64,000 nt of DNA. Origin: Kudoa neothunni (lineage: Eukaryota; Cnidaria). The notes below the pieces were generated by a model that was not told where the DNA came from, did no database searches, and saw nothing but the letters and a program-made list of their open reading frames with translations. The stretch covers positions 7,998,001-8,062,000 of the forward strand of contig OZ199840.1 of the NCBI GenBank assembly GCA_964304625.1. The letters run 5' to 3'. The position numbers were made by a program, and so were the translations under genes. This document shows positions 47,901 through 60,000 of the stretch, one piece after another. Every line of letters starts with the position of its first letter. Position 1 is the first letter of the stretch.

Positions 47901-50900
47901 AAATTGGTGTTGATGAACTGACTGGAGTTGATGATGAAATTGCTGTTGATGAGCTAACTGGAGTTGAGGATGAACTAACAGTTGATGAACTGATTGGAGT
48001 TGAGGATGAACTAACAGTTGATGAACTGATTGGTGTCGATGAACTTATTGGTGTAGATGATGAACTAGCAGTTGATGAAGAAATTGGTGTTGATGAGCTA
48101 ACTGGAGTTGATGATGAACTAACAGTTGATGAAGAAATTGGTGTTGATGAACTGATTGGTGTTGAGGATGAAATCGCTGTCGATGAACTTATTGGTGTTG
48201 ATGAAGAAATTGCTGTCGATGAACTGACTGGAGTTGATGATGAAATCGCTGTCGATGAACTTATTGGTGTTGATGAAGAAATTGCTGTCGATGAACTGAC
48301 TGGAGTTGAGGATGAACTAACAGTTGAAGAGCTGATTGGTGTTGATGATGAACTAGCAGTTGATGAAGAAATTGGTGTTGAGGATGAACTAGCTGTCGAT
48401 GAACTTATTGGTGTAGATGATGAACTAGCAGTTGAAGAGCTGATTGGTGTTGATGATGAACTAACAGTTGATGAACTGATTGGTGTCGATGAACTTATTG
48501 GTGTAGATGATGAACTAGCAGTTGATGAAGAAATTGGTGTTGATGAACTGACTGGAGTTGATGAAGAAATTGCTGTTGATGAGCTAACTGGAGTTGAGGA
48601 TGAACTAACAGTTGATGAACTGATTGGTGTTGATGATGAACTAACAGTTGATGAAGAAATTGGTGTTGATGAACTGACTGGAGTTGATGATGAAATTGCT
48701 GTTGATGAGCTAACTGGAGTTGAGGATGAACTAACAGTTGATGAACTGATTGGAGTTGAGGATGAACTAACAGTTGATGAACTGATTGGTGTCGATGAAC
48801 TTATTGGTGTAGATGATGAACTAGCAGTTGATGAAGAAATTGGTGTTGATGAGCTAACTGGAGTTGATGATGAACTAACAGTTGATGAAGAAATTGGTGT
48901 TGATGAACTGATTGGTGTTGAGGATGAAATCGCTGTCGATGAACTTATTGGTGTTGATGAAGAAATTGCTGTCGATGAACTGACTGGAGTTGATGATGAA
49001 ATCGCTGTCGATGAACTTATTGGTGTTGATGAAGAAATTGCTGTCGATGAACTGACTGGAGTTGAGGATGAACTAACAGTTGAAGAGCTGATTGGTGTTG
49101 ATGATGAACTAGCAGTTGATGAAGAAATTGGTGTTGAGGATGAACTAGCTGTCGATGAACTTATTGGTGTAGATGATGAACTAGCAGTTGATGAAGAAAT
49201 TGCTGTTGATGAGCTAACTGGAGTTGAGGATGAACTAACAGTTGATGAACTGACTGGAGTTGAGGATGAACTAACAGTTGATGAACTGATTGGTGTTGAT
49301 GATGAACTAGCAGTTGATGAACTTATTGGTGTTGATGAAGAAATTGCTGTCGATGAACCGACTGGAGTTGATGATGAACTAACAGTTGATGAACTGATTG
49401 GTGTCGATGAACTTATTGGTGTAGATGATGAACTAGCAGTTGATGAAGAAATTGGTGTTGATGAGCTAACTGGAGTTGATGATGAACTAGCAGTTGAAGA
49501 GCTGATTGGTGTTGATGATGAACTAACAGTTGATGAACTGATTGGTGTCGATGAACTTATTGGTGTAGATGATGAACTAGCAGTTGATGAAGAAATTGGT
49601 GTTGATGAACTGACTGGAGTTGATGATGAAATTGCTGTTGATGAGCTAACTGGAGTTGAGGATGAACTAACAGTTGATGAACTGATTGGAGTTGAGGATG
49701 AACTAACAGTTGATGAACTGATTGGTGTTGATGATGAACTAACAGTTGATGAAGAAATTGGTGTTGATGAACTGACTGGAGTTGATGATGAAATTGCTGT
49801 TGATGAGCTAACTGGAGTTGAGGATGAACTAACAGTTGATGAACTGATTGGAGTTGAGGATGAACTAACAGTTGATGAACTGATTGGTGTCGATGAACTT
49901 ATTGGTGTAGATGATGAACTAGCAGTTGATGAAGAAATTGGTGTTGATGAGCTAACTGGAGTTGATGATGAACTAACAGTTGATGAAGAAATTGGTGTTG
50001 ATGAACTGATTGGTGTTGAGGATGAAATCGCTGTCGATGAACTTATTGGTGTTGATGAAGAAATTGCTGTCGATGAACTGACTGGAGTTGATGATGAAAT
50101 CGCTGTCGATGAACTTATTGGTGTTGATGAAGAAATTGCTGTCGATGAACTGACTGGAGTTGAGGATGAACTAACAGTTGATGAACTGATTGGAGTTGAG
50201 GATGAAATCGCTGTCGATGAACTTATTAGTGTTGATGATGAACTAACAGTTGAAGAGCTGATTGGTGTTGATGATGAACTAACAGTTGATGAACTGATTG
50301 GTGTCGATGAACTTATTGGTGTAGATGATGAACTAGCAGTTGATGAAGAAATTGGTGTTGATGAACTGACTGGAGTTGATGATGAAATTGCTGTTGATGA
50401 GCTAACTGGAGTTGATGATGAACTAACAGTTGAAGAGCTGATTGGTGTTGATGATGAACTAACAGTTGATGAACTGATTGGTGTCGATGAACTTATTGGT
50501 GTAGATGATGAACTAGCAGTTGATGAAGAAATTGGTGTTGATGAGCTAACTGGAGTTGATGATGAACTAACAGTTGATGAAGAAATTGGTGTTGATGAAC
50601 TGATTGGTGTTGAGGATGAAATCGCTGTCGATGAACTTATTGGTGTTGATGAAGAAATTGCTGTCGATGAACTGACTGGAGTTGATGATGAAATCGCTGT
50701 CGATGAACTTATTGGTGTTGATGAAGAAATTGCTGTCGATGAACTGACTGGAGTTGAGGATGAACTAACAGTTGAAGAGCTGATTGGTGTTGATGATGAA
50801 CTAGCAGTTGATGAAGAAATTGGTGTTGAGGATGAACTAGCTGTCGATGAACTTATTGGTGTAGATGATGAACTAGCAGTTGATGAAGAAATTGCTGTTG

Positions 50901-52650
50901 ATGAGCTAACTGGAGTTGAGGATGAACTAACAGTTGATGAACTGACTGGAGTTGAGGATGAACTAACAGTTGATGAACTGATTGGTGTTGATGATGAACT
51001 AGCAGTTGATGAACTTATTGGTGTTGATGAAGAAATTGCTGTCGATGAACTGACTGGAGTTGATGATGAACTAACAGTTGATGAACTGATTGGTGTCGAT
51101 GAACTTATTGGTGTAGATGATGAACTAGCAGTTGATGAAGAAATTGGTGTTGATGAGCTAACTGGAGTTGATGATGAACTAACAGTTGATGAAGAAATTG
51201 GTGTTGATGAACTGATTGGTGTTGAGGATGAAATCGCTGTCGATGAACTTATTGGTGTTGATGATGAACTAACAGTTGAAGAGCTGATTGGTGTTGATGA
51301 TGAACTAACAGTTGATGAACTGATTGGTGTCGATGAACTTATTGGTGTAGATGATGAACTAGCAGTTGATGAAGAAATTGGTGTTGATGAACTGACTGGA
51401 GTTGATGAAGAAATTGGTGTTGATGAACTGACTGGAGTTGATGAAGAAATTGGTGTTGATGAACTGACTGGAGTTGATGAAGAAATTGGTGTTGATGAAC
51501 TGACTGGAGTTGATGATGAAATTGCTGTTGATGAGCTAACTGGAGTTGAGGATGAACTAACAGTTGATGAACTGACTGGAGTTGAGGATGAACTAACAGT
51601 TGAAGAGCTGATTGGTGTTGATGATGAACTAGCAGTTGATGAAGAAATTGGAGTTGAGGATGAACTAACAGTTGATGAACTGATTGGTGTTGATGATGAA
51701 CTAACAGTTGATGAAGAAATTGGTGTTGATGAACTGACTGGAGTTGATGATGAAATTGCTGTTGATGAGCTAACTGGAGTTGAGGATGAACTAACAGTTG
51801 ATGAACTGATTGGAGTTGAGGATGAACTAACAGTTGATGAACTGATTGGTGTCGATGAACTTATTGGTGTAGATGATGAACTAGCAGTTGATGAAGAAAT
51901 TGGTGTTGATGAACTGACTGGAGTTGATGATGAAATTGCTGTTGATGAGCTAACTGGAGTTGAGGATGAACTAACAGTTGATGAACTGATTGGAGTTGAG
52001 GATGAACTAACAGTTGATGAACTGATTGGTGTTGATGATGAACTAACAGTTGATGAAGAAATTGCTGTTGATGAGCTAACTGGAGTTGAGGATGAACTAA
52101 CAGTTGATGAACTGATTGGAGTTGAGGATGAACTAACAGTTGATGAACTGATTGGTGTTGATGATGAACTAACAGTTGATGAAGAAATTGGTGTTGATGA
52201 ACTGACTGGAGTTGATGATGAAATTGCTGTTGATGAGCTAACTGGAGTTGAGGATGAACTAACAGTTGATGAACTGATTGGAGTTGAGGATGAACTAACA
52301 GTTGATGAACTGACTGGAGTTGAGGATGAACTAACAGTTGATGAACTGATTGGTGTTGATGATGAACTAACAGTTGATGAAGAAATTGCTGTTGATGAGC
52401 TAACTGGAGTTGAGGATGAACTAGCTGTTGATGAACTGACTGGTGTTGATGATGAACTAGCTGTCGATGAGCTGATTGGTGTTGAAGAAACAGCCGTTGA
52501 TGAGCTGACTGGAGTTGAGGATGAACTGATTGGTGTTGAAGAGGAAGTAATTGATGAAGATGAAACAACTGTCGAAGAACTAACTATTGTCGATGATGTT
52601 ATAGTAACACTACTTGTGTTGCATGTTATAAGAAGTGTATAAACACTCAT
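44925..52650 (-). CDS. Transmembrane mucin with giant Ser/Thr repeat, EGF-like, SEA-like and TM segments
   Basis: Likely a cell-surface mucin. The first exon (52650 to about 46590) encodes about 2,000 residues of Ser/Thr-rich repeats made of 6-8-residue units such as SSSTPI, SSSTAI, SSSTVS and SSSTPV, expected to be densely O-glycosylated. It splices (donor after SSSSLIG) into an EGF-like exon (ECPPNPACSTNTGLCSCN, 46590-46500). SEA-like segments follow (FFSQFLNMSDPMTVDFISKV; LYQEFDVELLSSAINIT; DPIIDEFHPIIEYNLTF), then a calcium-binding EGF (DVNECEVENVCDDNAICIN, from 45276), then a membrane helix (TTFVGSLLITLLIGIIIVTI) at the extreme C-terminus with almost no tail. Introns are about 40-60 bp. 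Start: ATG 52650 gives MSVYTLLITCNTSS, a weak signal peptide; an upstream exon joining at an acceptor near 52692 would supply a longer hydrophobic run. Order (mucin-EGF-SEA-EGF-TM) is like MUC3/12/17-type mucins, but orthology is not claimed. Confidence 0.85.
46650..52600. repeat. 5.9-kb coding tandem repeat with higher-order periodicity
   Basis: Built from short units of about 18-24 bp (reading GATGAACTGATTGGTGTT-like on the plus strand). Longer blocks recur almost unchanged: the marker GTTGAGGATGAAATCGCTGT occurs near 47065, 48165, 48920, 50015, 50610 and 51215, spaced about 1.1, 0.76, 1.1, 0.6 and 0.6 kb apart. Such near-identity points to recent block duplication or conversion. Assembly collapse or expansion is possible. 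Confidence 0.9.
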
Positions 52651-53185
52651 TAATAACAGAAATGTTCGTAAACCTAAACAATATTATTTTGGTTTAATTT
52701 ATTATGACGTAAAGTTTATTAAATATTATGTAGATTCATTATTTAAATCATTATTTTCGTGTGTAAATATCTCTATTGATAAAACTATATTCGTACATCG
52801 ATCGATCTTAATTTTACGATGGACTGGCATTTTCTATTTTAGCTTGATCCCAAACAGCCTGAAATCGGACCCTTATATAATTTGTTGGGATCTTAATTTT
52901 ACAGCTGTTAGCATACAACTGTTTTTACATATACAATTTTTATGCTTTAGATTACTTATTAACCCTCCTGCTACTGGGTGCGTGACCATAACGTGGAAAC
53001 CTATGGGGTCATCTTTAACCCCAGATAAAAAGAATTTTAAAAGCTTAAAATATTTATTAAATTAACTCAAAACATCTTCTGACGTAATGTCACGCTATAC
53101 ATAGGTAAATTGGATTCGAATTTTTAGTTTTTGATGCTAATCGTTAGCATGTCCAAGTAGGTCAGCTACCTCCAATTTAATTATT
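52651..53185. other. Mucin upstream region; possible piggyBac-like end
   Basis: Right of the mucin start. At 52961 TTAACCCTCCTGCTACTGGG resembles a piggyBac-like terminus, with GGGGTC motifs at 53007; no partner end found. No ORF supported. Confidence 0.3.
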
Positions 53186-55204
53186 CAGTGGGTAACCGGT
53201 TTCACGTACTTCTTCCGGGATCAGGAAAAATATGCGTGAAATTGGCCGCACCCGCTTCTACATACACTTAATGCGCACGCGCATTTGCGGAGATTTTATT
53301 TTTTATTGCTGTCTATTCATTCAAAAAAAATTTTATTATTCGATAATGGAAGATAAATATAATACGATTAAACGAAAAATCAAATAAACTATGTTCGAAA
53401 AAAACATTTCGTAATTTTAGTTTGTTTCATATTGTTTGAGAGAATCTTAAATATCGACTCTTCTGTCGCATTCAAATTAATATTTTGATTATTATCATGC
53501 GCCTAAAAAGTGATTTTAATTCCTTCAAATATTCCAAAGCCTTTTTTGCAGGTAATAATTTTGTTGTTGGGGAGTTCTTCCACATCGTGTGTCCCATCCG
53601 TGTCAAATTGTTCTGCATCATCAGCGTTACAATCTTAAAAAATAGAATTAAAATTAAATTATCAAATATCTCACTCTTGTTTAGTATTTGATCATTATAG
53701 TCGGAAAATTCAAAATCATTATATTTAAGGGTTACGTATGATTCCTCTTCTTTTATCATTTCAGTTATTACATTCGTGATCAAATCATCAGCAACTTTTT
53801 CATCATCTTCGACCAATAAATTATCCTGAGTTGAGACAGATCTTAACGAATAAAATCCTGCTTTTATGAAACAATTTGTGATTGTATTTTTAGAAACGCT
53901 CTCCTAGGCAGTTTTAATTACTCCCATTGCTTCTAAAACGTTTGAAGGACTTAGCTCTATTTCCATTTTAGCACAATAAATGAATCGTGCTATCATCGAC
54001 TTTTCGTAGCATGATTTAGAGGAATGGATGACGCCCTGATCTAGCGACTGCAAAACATTAGTGGTGTTTTGGGGGAAAAATATTAATTTTACGTTAGAAA
54101 AATCTTTTTGAAAATGGGAGGTCGCGTTGTCTAAAAATAGTAAAACCTTTTTGTCTTGTTTAATAAAGTCGTCATTAATTTTCGAAATGTATCTCAAGAA
54201 AATATCTCGAGTCATCCAAGCTTTTTTGTTTGATTTGAATAAAAGCGGTAATTTCTTAATATTCTTGAAACAACGTGATTTTTTATTCGGTCCGATTAAC
54301 AAAGGATCTAGCTTTTCTCCACTTAACGAAGCTCCCAATAAAACAGTCAAACGTTTTTTTTTTGATTTTGTAGTCCCCCTCATATTGTTCTCGGATGAAT
54401 GAACACAAATGCTACCTTAAAAACCCATACAAAATAAATTGAGAAGTATTTACCACGCTGTTGTTGATATAGCAAACCCGTCTCATCATTGTTGTAAATG
54501 CAATCCTCTAAATACCCATCACAAAGCGCTCCAATTTTACACATCCATTCTACTGTAGTTTTGGGATCAACGTCGCTAGATTCGCCGTGATAATTAATTT
54601 TTTTAATATTATATCTTGTTTTAAAGCAACGAAACCATGCATGCATTGCAGTTTATCGCAAATTTTTACGATTAGTAAACTTATTTCTTTTATCTATGAT
54701 ATTCGCGGCGCTTAATTCGATCTTTTTGCTTCTTGTGTGACAGATCCAGTCGTACACCTCTTGATCGATATCATTATTTTACCCATTATTCAAATATTTT
54801 CTATTTTTAGAAAGTAGACCTCCTTCATAAATTTTCACAACGCTTTTTCTCATTTTAAAAATTCCTTTGAGAGTCGCAATTGAGGATAATTTAAAACGTT
54901 TGGTGGTAGGGGCTTTCGCATTTTTGGCAATAAATTATCATATTATTTAATTTTATTATATTTTTCTGTTAAAATTCGAATTAGCAGTGCTTTTCTGGCC
55001 ATTAAAATAAAAAACAACAAACTCAGCTCAAAAAAAGTGTGTGAAACCTGTCAATCACGTGACATTTGTGTACGTTATTTTACAACTTTATTTTTCAGTA
55101 AAAATTGATAAAATTGTGTATAAAAAATTATTATTGAATCAATATTTCATCTCTTAGTCAAAATAAGTAGCTTTTAAAAAGTGCGTGAAACCGGTTACCT
55201 ACTG
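53186..55204 (-). mobile_element. pogo/Tigger-type DNA transposon with terminal inverted repeats
   Basis: Left end CAGTGGGTAACCGGTTTCAC (53186) and right end, read inward from 55204, CAGTAGGTAACCGGTTTCAC. TATT lies outside both ends, either a 4-bp duplication or chance beside the usual TA. Minus-strand transposase: a CENP-B-type DNA-binding part WFRCFKTRYNIKKINYHGES (54380-54646) running into NNDETGLLYQQ (first catalytic Asp), then KSKKKRLTVLLGASLSGEKL (53904-54383), VLLFLDNATSHFQKD (second Asp), FFPQNTTNVLQSLDQGVI (third acid region) and a C-terminal part with LLPAKKALEYLKELKSLF (53472-53816). Several stops and frame changes make it inactive, but the ends are well kept, so it is not very old. 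Confidence 0.85.
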
Positions 55205-56697
55205 TATTCTTAACGCCCAAATCCATGATAGATTAATGTGAGTCACAAAAACAAATATACTCTCCGAATTAATCAATCAACAATTAAAATAAGCTTAAAT
55301 GAAGTAGGAACATGACCTCGCACAGGCGGCCTATGTGACAAGCATCTTGGTTATCTTTCGGAAAACTCAAAATGTATTTAATGCATTTGGATCGTCTCAT
55401 TGCTTTTAAAAATACTGCATTGAGACGGCATTGAAAATTCATTTTTCATTATCATGTCGAATTATAAAAATATTTGAGATAATATGAAAAATATAGATAT
55501 TTTGTTAAGACGTTGGAAGGGGTTATTATTGTTATAAGCAGTATGCGGTTGGATATATTTTTGATTATACTTCATCGTTTATTTTTTTCAGACTTTTCAG
55601 TTAAAATATATAAGAAAATATAGCCGATTATATTAAGTTAACTGTAAGACTCACCACTTGGTAGGAATCGTGTGTATTAAAATTGCCCAATTAAATCAAC
55701 CTCTCGTTTTTTACAGTGTACCGAAAATTCTCCACCCATCAGATTTTACATTAATAATAATAAATTTACATGAGATAACTTACTTTTACTTGGCATGGTG
55801 TGGTGTGGTGTGGGAAAATAAATTTACCGCAATTAGAATAACGTGGGCTTCTAATCCTTGGTCCCTGGGAAATGAAAACATTAGTTACGATATTTTTTTC
55901 TTGAAGAAGCAAAATCATCTTTATAGGAAATTTTTAGATTCTAATTTTTTAAAAATCAGAATCTCACCGGAATTTGAGTTGATGATTATGTATAAGCTAT
56001 CCGATATCGTTGTATGTATTATTCGAGATCATATCGTTTAGTAATAAGCAAATATTATTTCTAAAAGACATATTAATATAGAAACATTAAGAAAATTACG
56101 TTTCACTAACACAGAAGAAATGTTAATTTGACTGTGCACAGATTAATTGTCGTTAATCTCACTACAGCTTAACCAGAAATGAAACTGCACTTTTTGAGTA
56201 ATATAAATAAAACCATTAAAATCTAATTCCATAACTTAAAAGAATCAATAAAAACGGATACAATAATACTTTTTTGTTGAAAAATAAAGCAAAAAAATAA
56301 TTCTCCCCCATACAAAATGTGGCATAGCTATTTTTTTAAATGCTTAAATCGAATAAAAATTTGTTCAATTCAAAATACATAGTTTCATCTAGGTAGTCCT
56401 ATATGCATTAATTGGTGAGATCAGAATTCTTGAAGTTAAAAGAAAAATTTCTCACGTGAGGTCACAAATGACCCCATTTTGGACTGGGAAGGATAATGGA
56501 TGAATGACTATACTTTTTCATAATCAAAATTACTTATAAAATTTATAAAATGATTTTTATTTGGTTCTTACTAATTTTATACATTAGAATATGGGAAGCC
56601 GATAGTTCATAGATCCCTCGTTCGAATGTGGCTGATGGTAATATTGAATTTTTCTCGTTTAAAATATTTACTCATATAACAGCATGTTATGCTATAG
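55205..56697. other. Spacer with one unsupported 127-codon ORF
   Basis: An open frame at 55658-56041 (+) has no recognisable domain, very hydrophobic and AT-biased composition and no splice partners that I could find; it is probably random. Otherwise nothing recognised. Confidence 0.3.
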
Positions 56698-56780
56698 GTC
56701 AGTGGTCGAAACCTGTGGCCCGCGAGACGCATGTGGCTCTTTAAGGTCATGGGTGCGGCTCCCCGCCGTATGTAAATATA
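56698..56780. mobile_element. Solo hAT-type terminus
   Basis: CAGTGGTCGAAACCTGTGGC followed by CCGCGAGACGCATGTGGCTC closely resembles the hAT end CAGGGGTGGGCAACCTGCGG/CCCGCGGGC...GCATGTGGCTC found in many animals. No partner end was found before 57.8 kb; the Tigger-like relic begins 40 bp further on. Confidence 0.6.
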
Positions 56781-56819
56781 AATTACAATATCTAAGGTTG
56801 AACGCGAAGAAATTATATA

Positions 56820-57776
56820 CAGTAGTGCAGGGATATTGCGTAGCAGGGGTACTACGCACTTTATGATATTATGACAATATTTCCTAATATAAATACCCAA
56901 TTTTGTTATTTATCATAATAAACACTTAAAAATGTCTAATCAAGCAAAATTATTATTAAATATACGGTCTAGTGAAAGAGAAAATTTGGCTGCATGCTTA
57001 CTGCGCACTAAAAATCCCCCAGCTAAATCCAACGACATGGTTAGTACGCAGTTAAGAAATTTTAGAAAATATCGATATTTAGATCATTAAGTTAAAATAA
57101 TAAAATATTATGATGAAATTAAAAAATTCATTGGTTCAATAGCCAAACCTGTTGAGAAACTTGAATTAAAATCGGTATCCTCCTTAAAATGCACATTATT
57201 AAAAAAGAACAGTATTCTGAAAGATTGTAACATTGGCACCTAGAATAAAGCAGGGTAACCTCAAGAAAAGATAATTTCAACATTTTAGATTCTTAGGTTG
57301 ATGAGTGAATTGAGCTAATGAGATCTCGTAATATCGAACTCGCTCAGGACGATATAATTAAAAAAATCTACGTTTATTCATGTGAAATTAAGAACACAAT
57401 TTCTAAAGTTGCTGGAGGTTGGTTTCAAGGATTTTCTTCAAGAGTTGGACTATAAATAACAAATTCATAGACTAATCCAAGATTGTTGTTCTTGAATTAG
57501 TTTCCTCTTGGAGTGATCAACTGTTAAAATTGATCGAAAACTATGATCCGAAAGATATTTTTGATTTGGATAAAACTGGACTATTTTACCAGAAAAGAAA
57601 AGCTAAAGGATCATTTAAATTTACATCTCAATGTGAAATTTAATGTATGATTAAGCATTTAAGATGAACGAAAATTTGGGGGGGGGGGGGGGGGGTTCTA
57701 AAAAATCCAGTGAGAGAATAAAAATTGCTGCGATCTATTCGATGCCAGAAAAAGACTCTCATTACTAACTAGCGCT
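56820..57776 (+). mobile_element. Degenerate Tigger/pogo-like element, family B copy 2
   Basis: Starts CAGTAGTGCAGGGATATTGC, like the outer end of copy 1 at 15235. Frames: MSNQAKLLLNIRSSERENLA (56935), a helix-turn-helix part, DQLLKLIENYDPKDIFDLDK (57510-57570) then TGLFYQKRKAKGSFKF with the first catalytic Asp, and SSERIKIAAIYSMPEKDSHY. The catalytic core beyond this is missing, so the copy is truncated as well as broken. A run of 18 G sits inside it at 57678. Confidence 0.65.
57678..57695 (+). repeat. Poly-G run (about 18 nt)
   Basis: Uninterrupted G run in an otherwise AT-rich window; a second one of about 17 G lies at 41210. Lengths of such runs are prone to sequencing error. Confidence 0.8.
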
Positions 57777-60000
57777 AATGCCAGCTTTGCCTGGCACTAT
57801 ATGATAGAAAATTTTAACTTTTAAATTTATATTTGAATGGAGAAATTTTACGGAAGAGTTAATCTAATCAGCACTTAAAACCCTGTAAATTTTATTTTTC
57901 TATTTTAATTTATGCATTTTAAAGCTTGTCATTATTTTTGCAATTTGACGATTTAGATAAACGAAATTATGCGCACACTTTCTATTCGAATATAAATAGA
58001 AGTATAGAGGGAAATTAATTATTAATTTTAAGTTTATTTTACAAATTATTGAACAAAACTATGATGACCTTAATTTTAAGAAAAATGTAATTAACGATTA
58101 AAGTACAGTTATTTACTAAACAAAATCATTAAGTAACTTAAATAGGACTTTCAGTTCTTTTCAACATTTTGCGATAAAAATTAGTCCTTCTAGTTATAAA
58201 ATTCATTATTAGTCTACAAACGATAAAAAAATAAAATCGATCCAAGATGCATCAGAAATAAAAATATTTATTGTTACTCCTTTTTTTCAATTTTATAAAG
58301 GATGTTACTGAGGTTTTAATAAGCTGTGAGTGGTAACTTACATATTCATTATTGTAACAAAATTCCACCATTTATAAATAAATCCAACCTTGCTTTTTAT
58401 CAAGAATACTTACTGGTTCAAAAATATACTCATTTAATTAATAAAATACGATTAAATCAAAAATGTAATGGTGTTTTTGGTTTGAAAAATTACAGTAATG
58501 CTTAAACATCAACTGGTTTTCTTGAAGGAATGCATCCCTTTAAAAATAAACGTACTGTTTGATTGCCCTAAAAAAATTTCTTTGTATTGAACTATTCTTA
58601 GATTAACGAAAACTTTGTGAAAATTTCGATTAGATCAAATAGACCAATAATTTCTTATTAACTTACATGACACGTGTTGAGAGGGGGCTGTATTTTGTGC
58701 AAAAGTAATCTAGAATATAAATTCTTAAATTGCATATAGAATGCGGTGCCGCATATTCTCATGCTGCTTTTATATCATAATGATTTATTTCTAGCGAAAA
58801 GAAAATTATACATTTATTTGAATACTAACCTTGAGGACTAGGGATAAGGAATAATTAGGTTATTAAGAACTTAAACTTTATTTAAAAAAATTATCAAATA
58901 TAGAAACTTGTCGAATTAGTCACTCCAGCTGTTTTGCAAGAAAGTTTAGGAAAACCAAAAAATAAGTAAAAACTTATCGTAACGACGAATATAGTTTCAA
59001 TCTCAATCGATATATTTGATAAAAAGTAATTTTCACATCTGAGGAATTCCAATGGAGCATAATTTTTATTTAAGACGTTATCACAAAAATTTAATAATTT
59101 GAAAACTCTACAAACACCCTACATCGTTCTTAGAATGCGTATAGAGACCAAGATTATTCCAACATGGCAACAACCTGTAATCTCAAATTATGTGTTTTAT
59201 TTAAAATGATCATAATCTATTTTGCTTAACTATATCCATAACGCTTGAAAAATGAAAATACAAAGCAATAAAATATTTGGAGTTAATATAAAAAATTTAA
59301 AGCCATACCATTAAAAATTATGTTGTTATATTCATATTAATTTTAAATAGTAACCTATTCATGAGATTACAAATTATGGAACTATATGAAAATGGAACTG
59401 TAAATATTAAACAACTGAACAAACGATGAATCCGACGAAAAATCTGCGAACAGATTACTTGAATAAGGTCGAGTATTTCGGAGTTGTTCCTCATAGGAAA
59501 TTATTTTTAAACGTAATGAAATTATGAAGAAACTTATGTAGAATGTCTATGATGTTAGCTATGGTTGTTTTTAAGGTTTTAAAGAACAGTTTAATCTGCG
59601 TGGGTTAAACTTTTACAGTGACCAAACATCGTTGGTGAATGTACGCCTAAAAATAACTCTGAAAATTTATAAACTCGAGACGAGGTTGAAATTTAACTAA
59701 GACAAATCATGATTCAATTTTGTTGCAATTTTCTATACAGGAAATATTAAAAGTAGAGAATGAAATCTTTTTGGTTGAACAGGACGATTTTCAACCGCTT
59801 AAAACATTATTGACGTATCACTTAAAAAATATTACATATCGAAACAAAGACGATGAAAAATATAACTAAATTTTCCACTTATCTAAGAAACATTAGTACA
59901 TCCTTTTTAGAACCAGTGATTAATAAATATCTAAATCACAAAAACCATTTAAATGTCTCAAATGTACAAAGGGAGTTAAAACAAAAAATGGTTCTATTTA
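57777..60000. other. AT-rich spacer, nothing recognised
   Basis: About 2.2 kb with dense stops in all six frames and no repeat ends identified. Confidence 0.3.

Noticed and set aside
46650-52600. CRISPR-like or satellite array
   Set aside because: The repeat units are in-frame multiples of three, uninterrupted by stops and spliced to coding exons; there are no unique spacers.
46607-52642. 2,011-codon plus-strand ORF of acidic repeats as a gene
   Set aside because: It is the exact antisense of the mucin repeat; only the minus frame splices into EGF, SEA and TM exons, and the plus frame starts and stops outside any recognised domain.
55658-56041. 127-codon ORF as a gene
   Set aside because: No domain, no splice partners, AT-driven hydrophobic composition; compatible with chance in this base composition.
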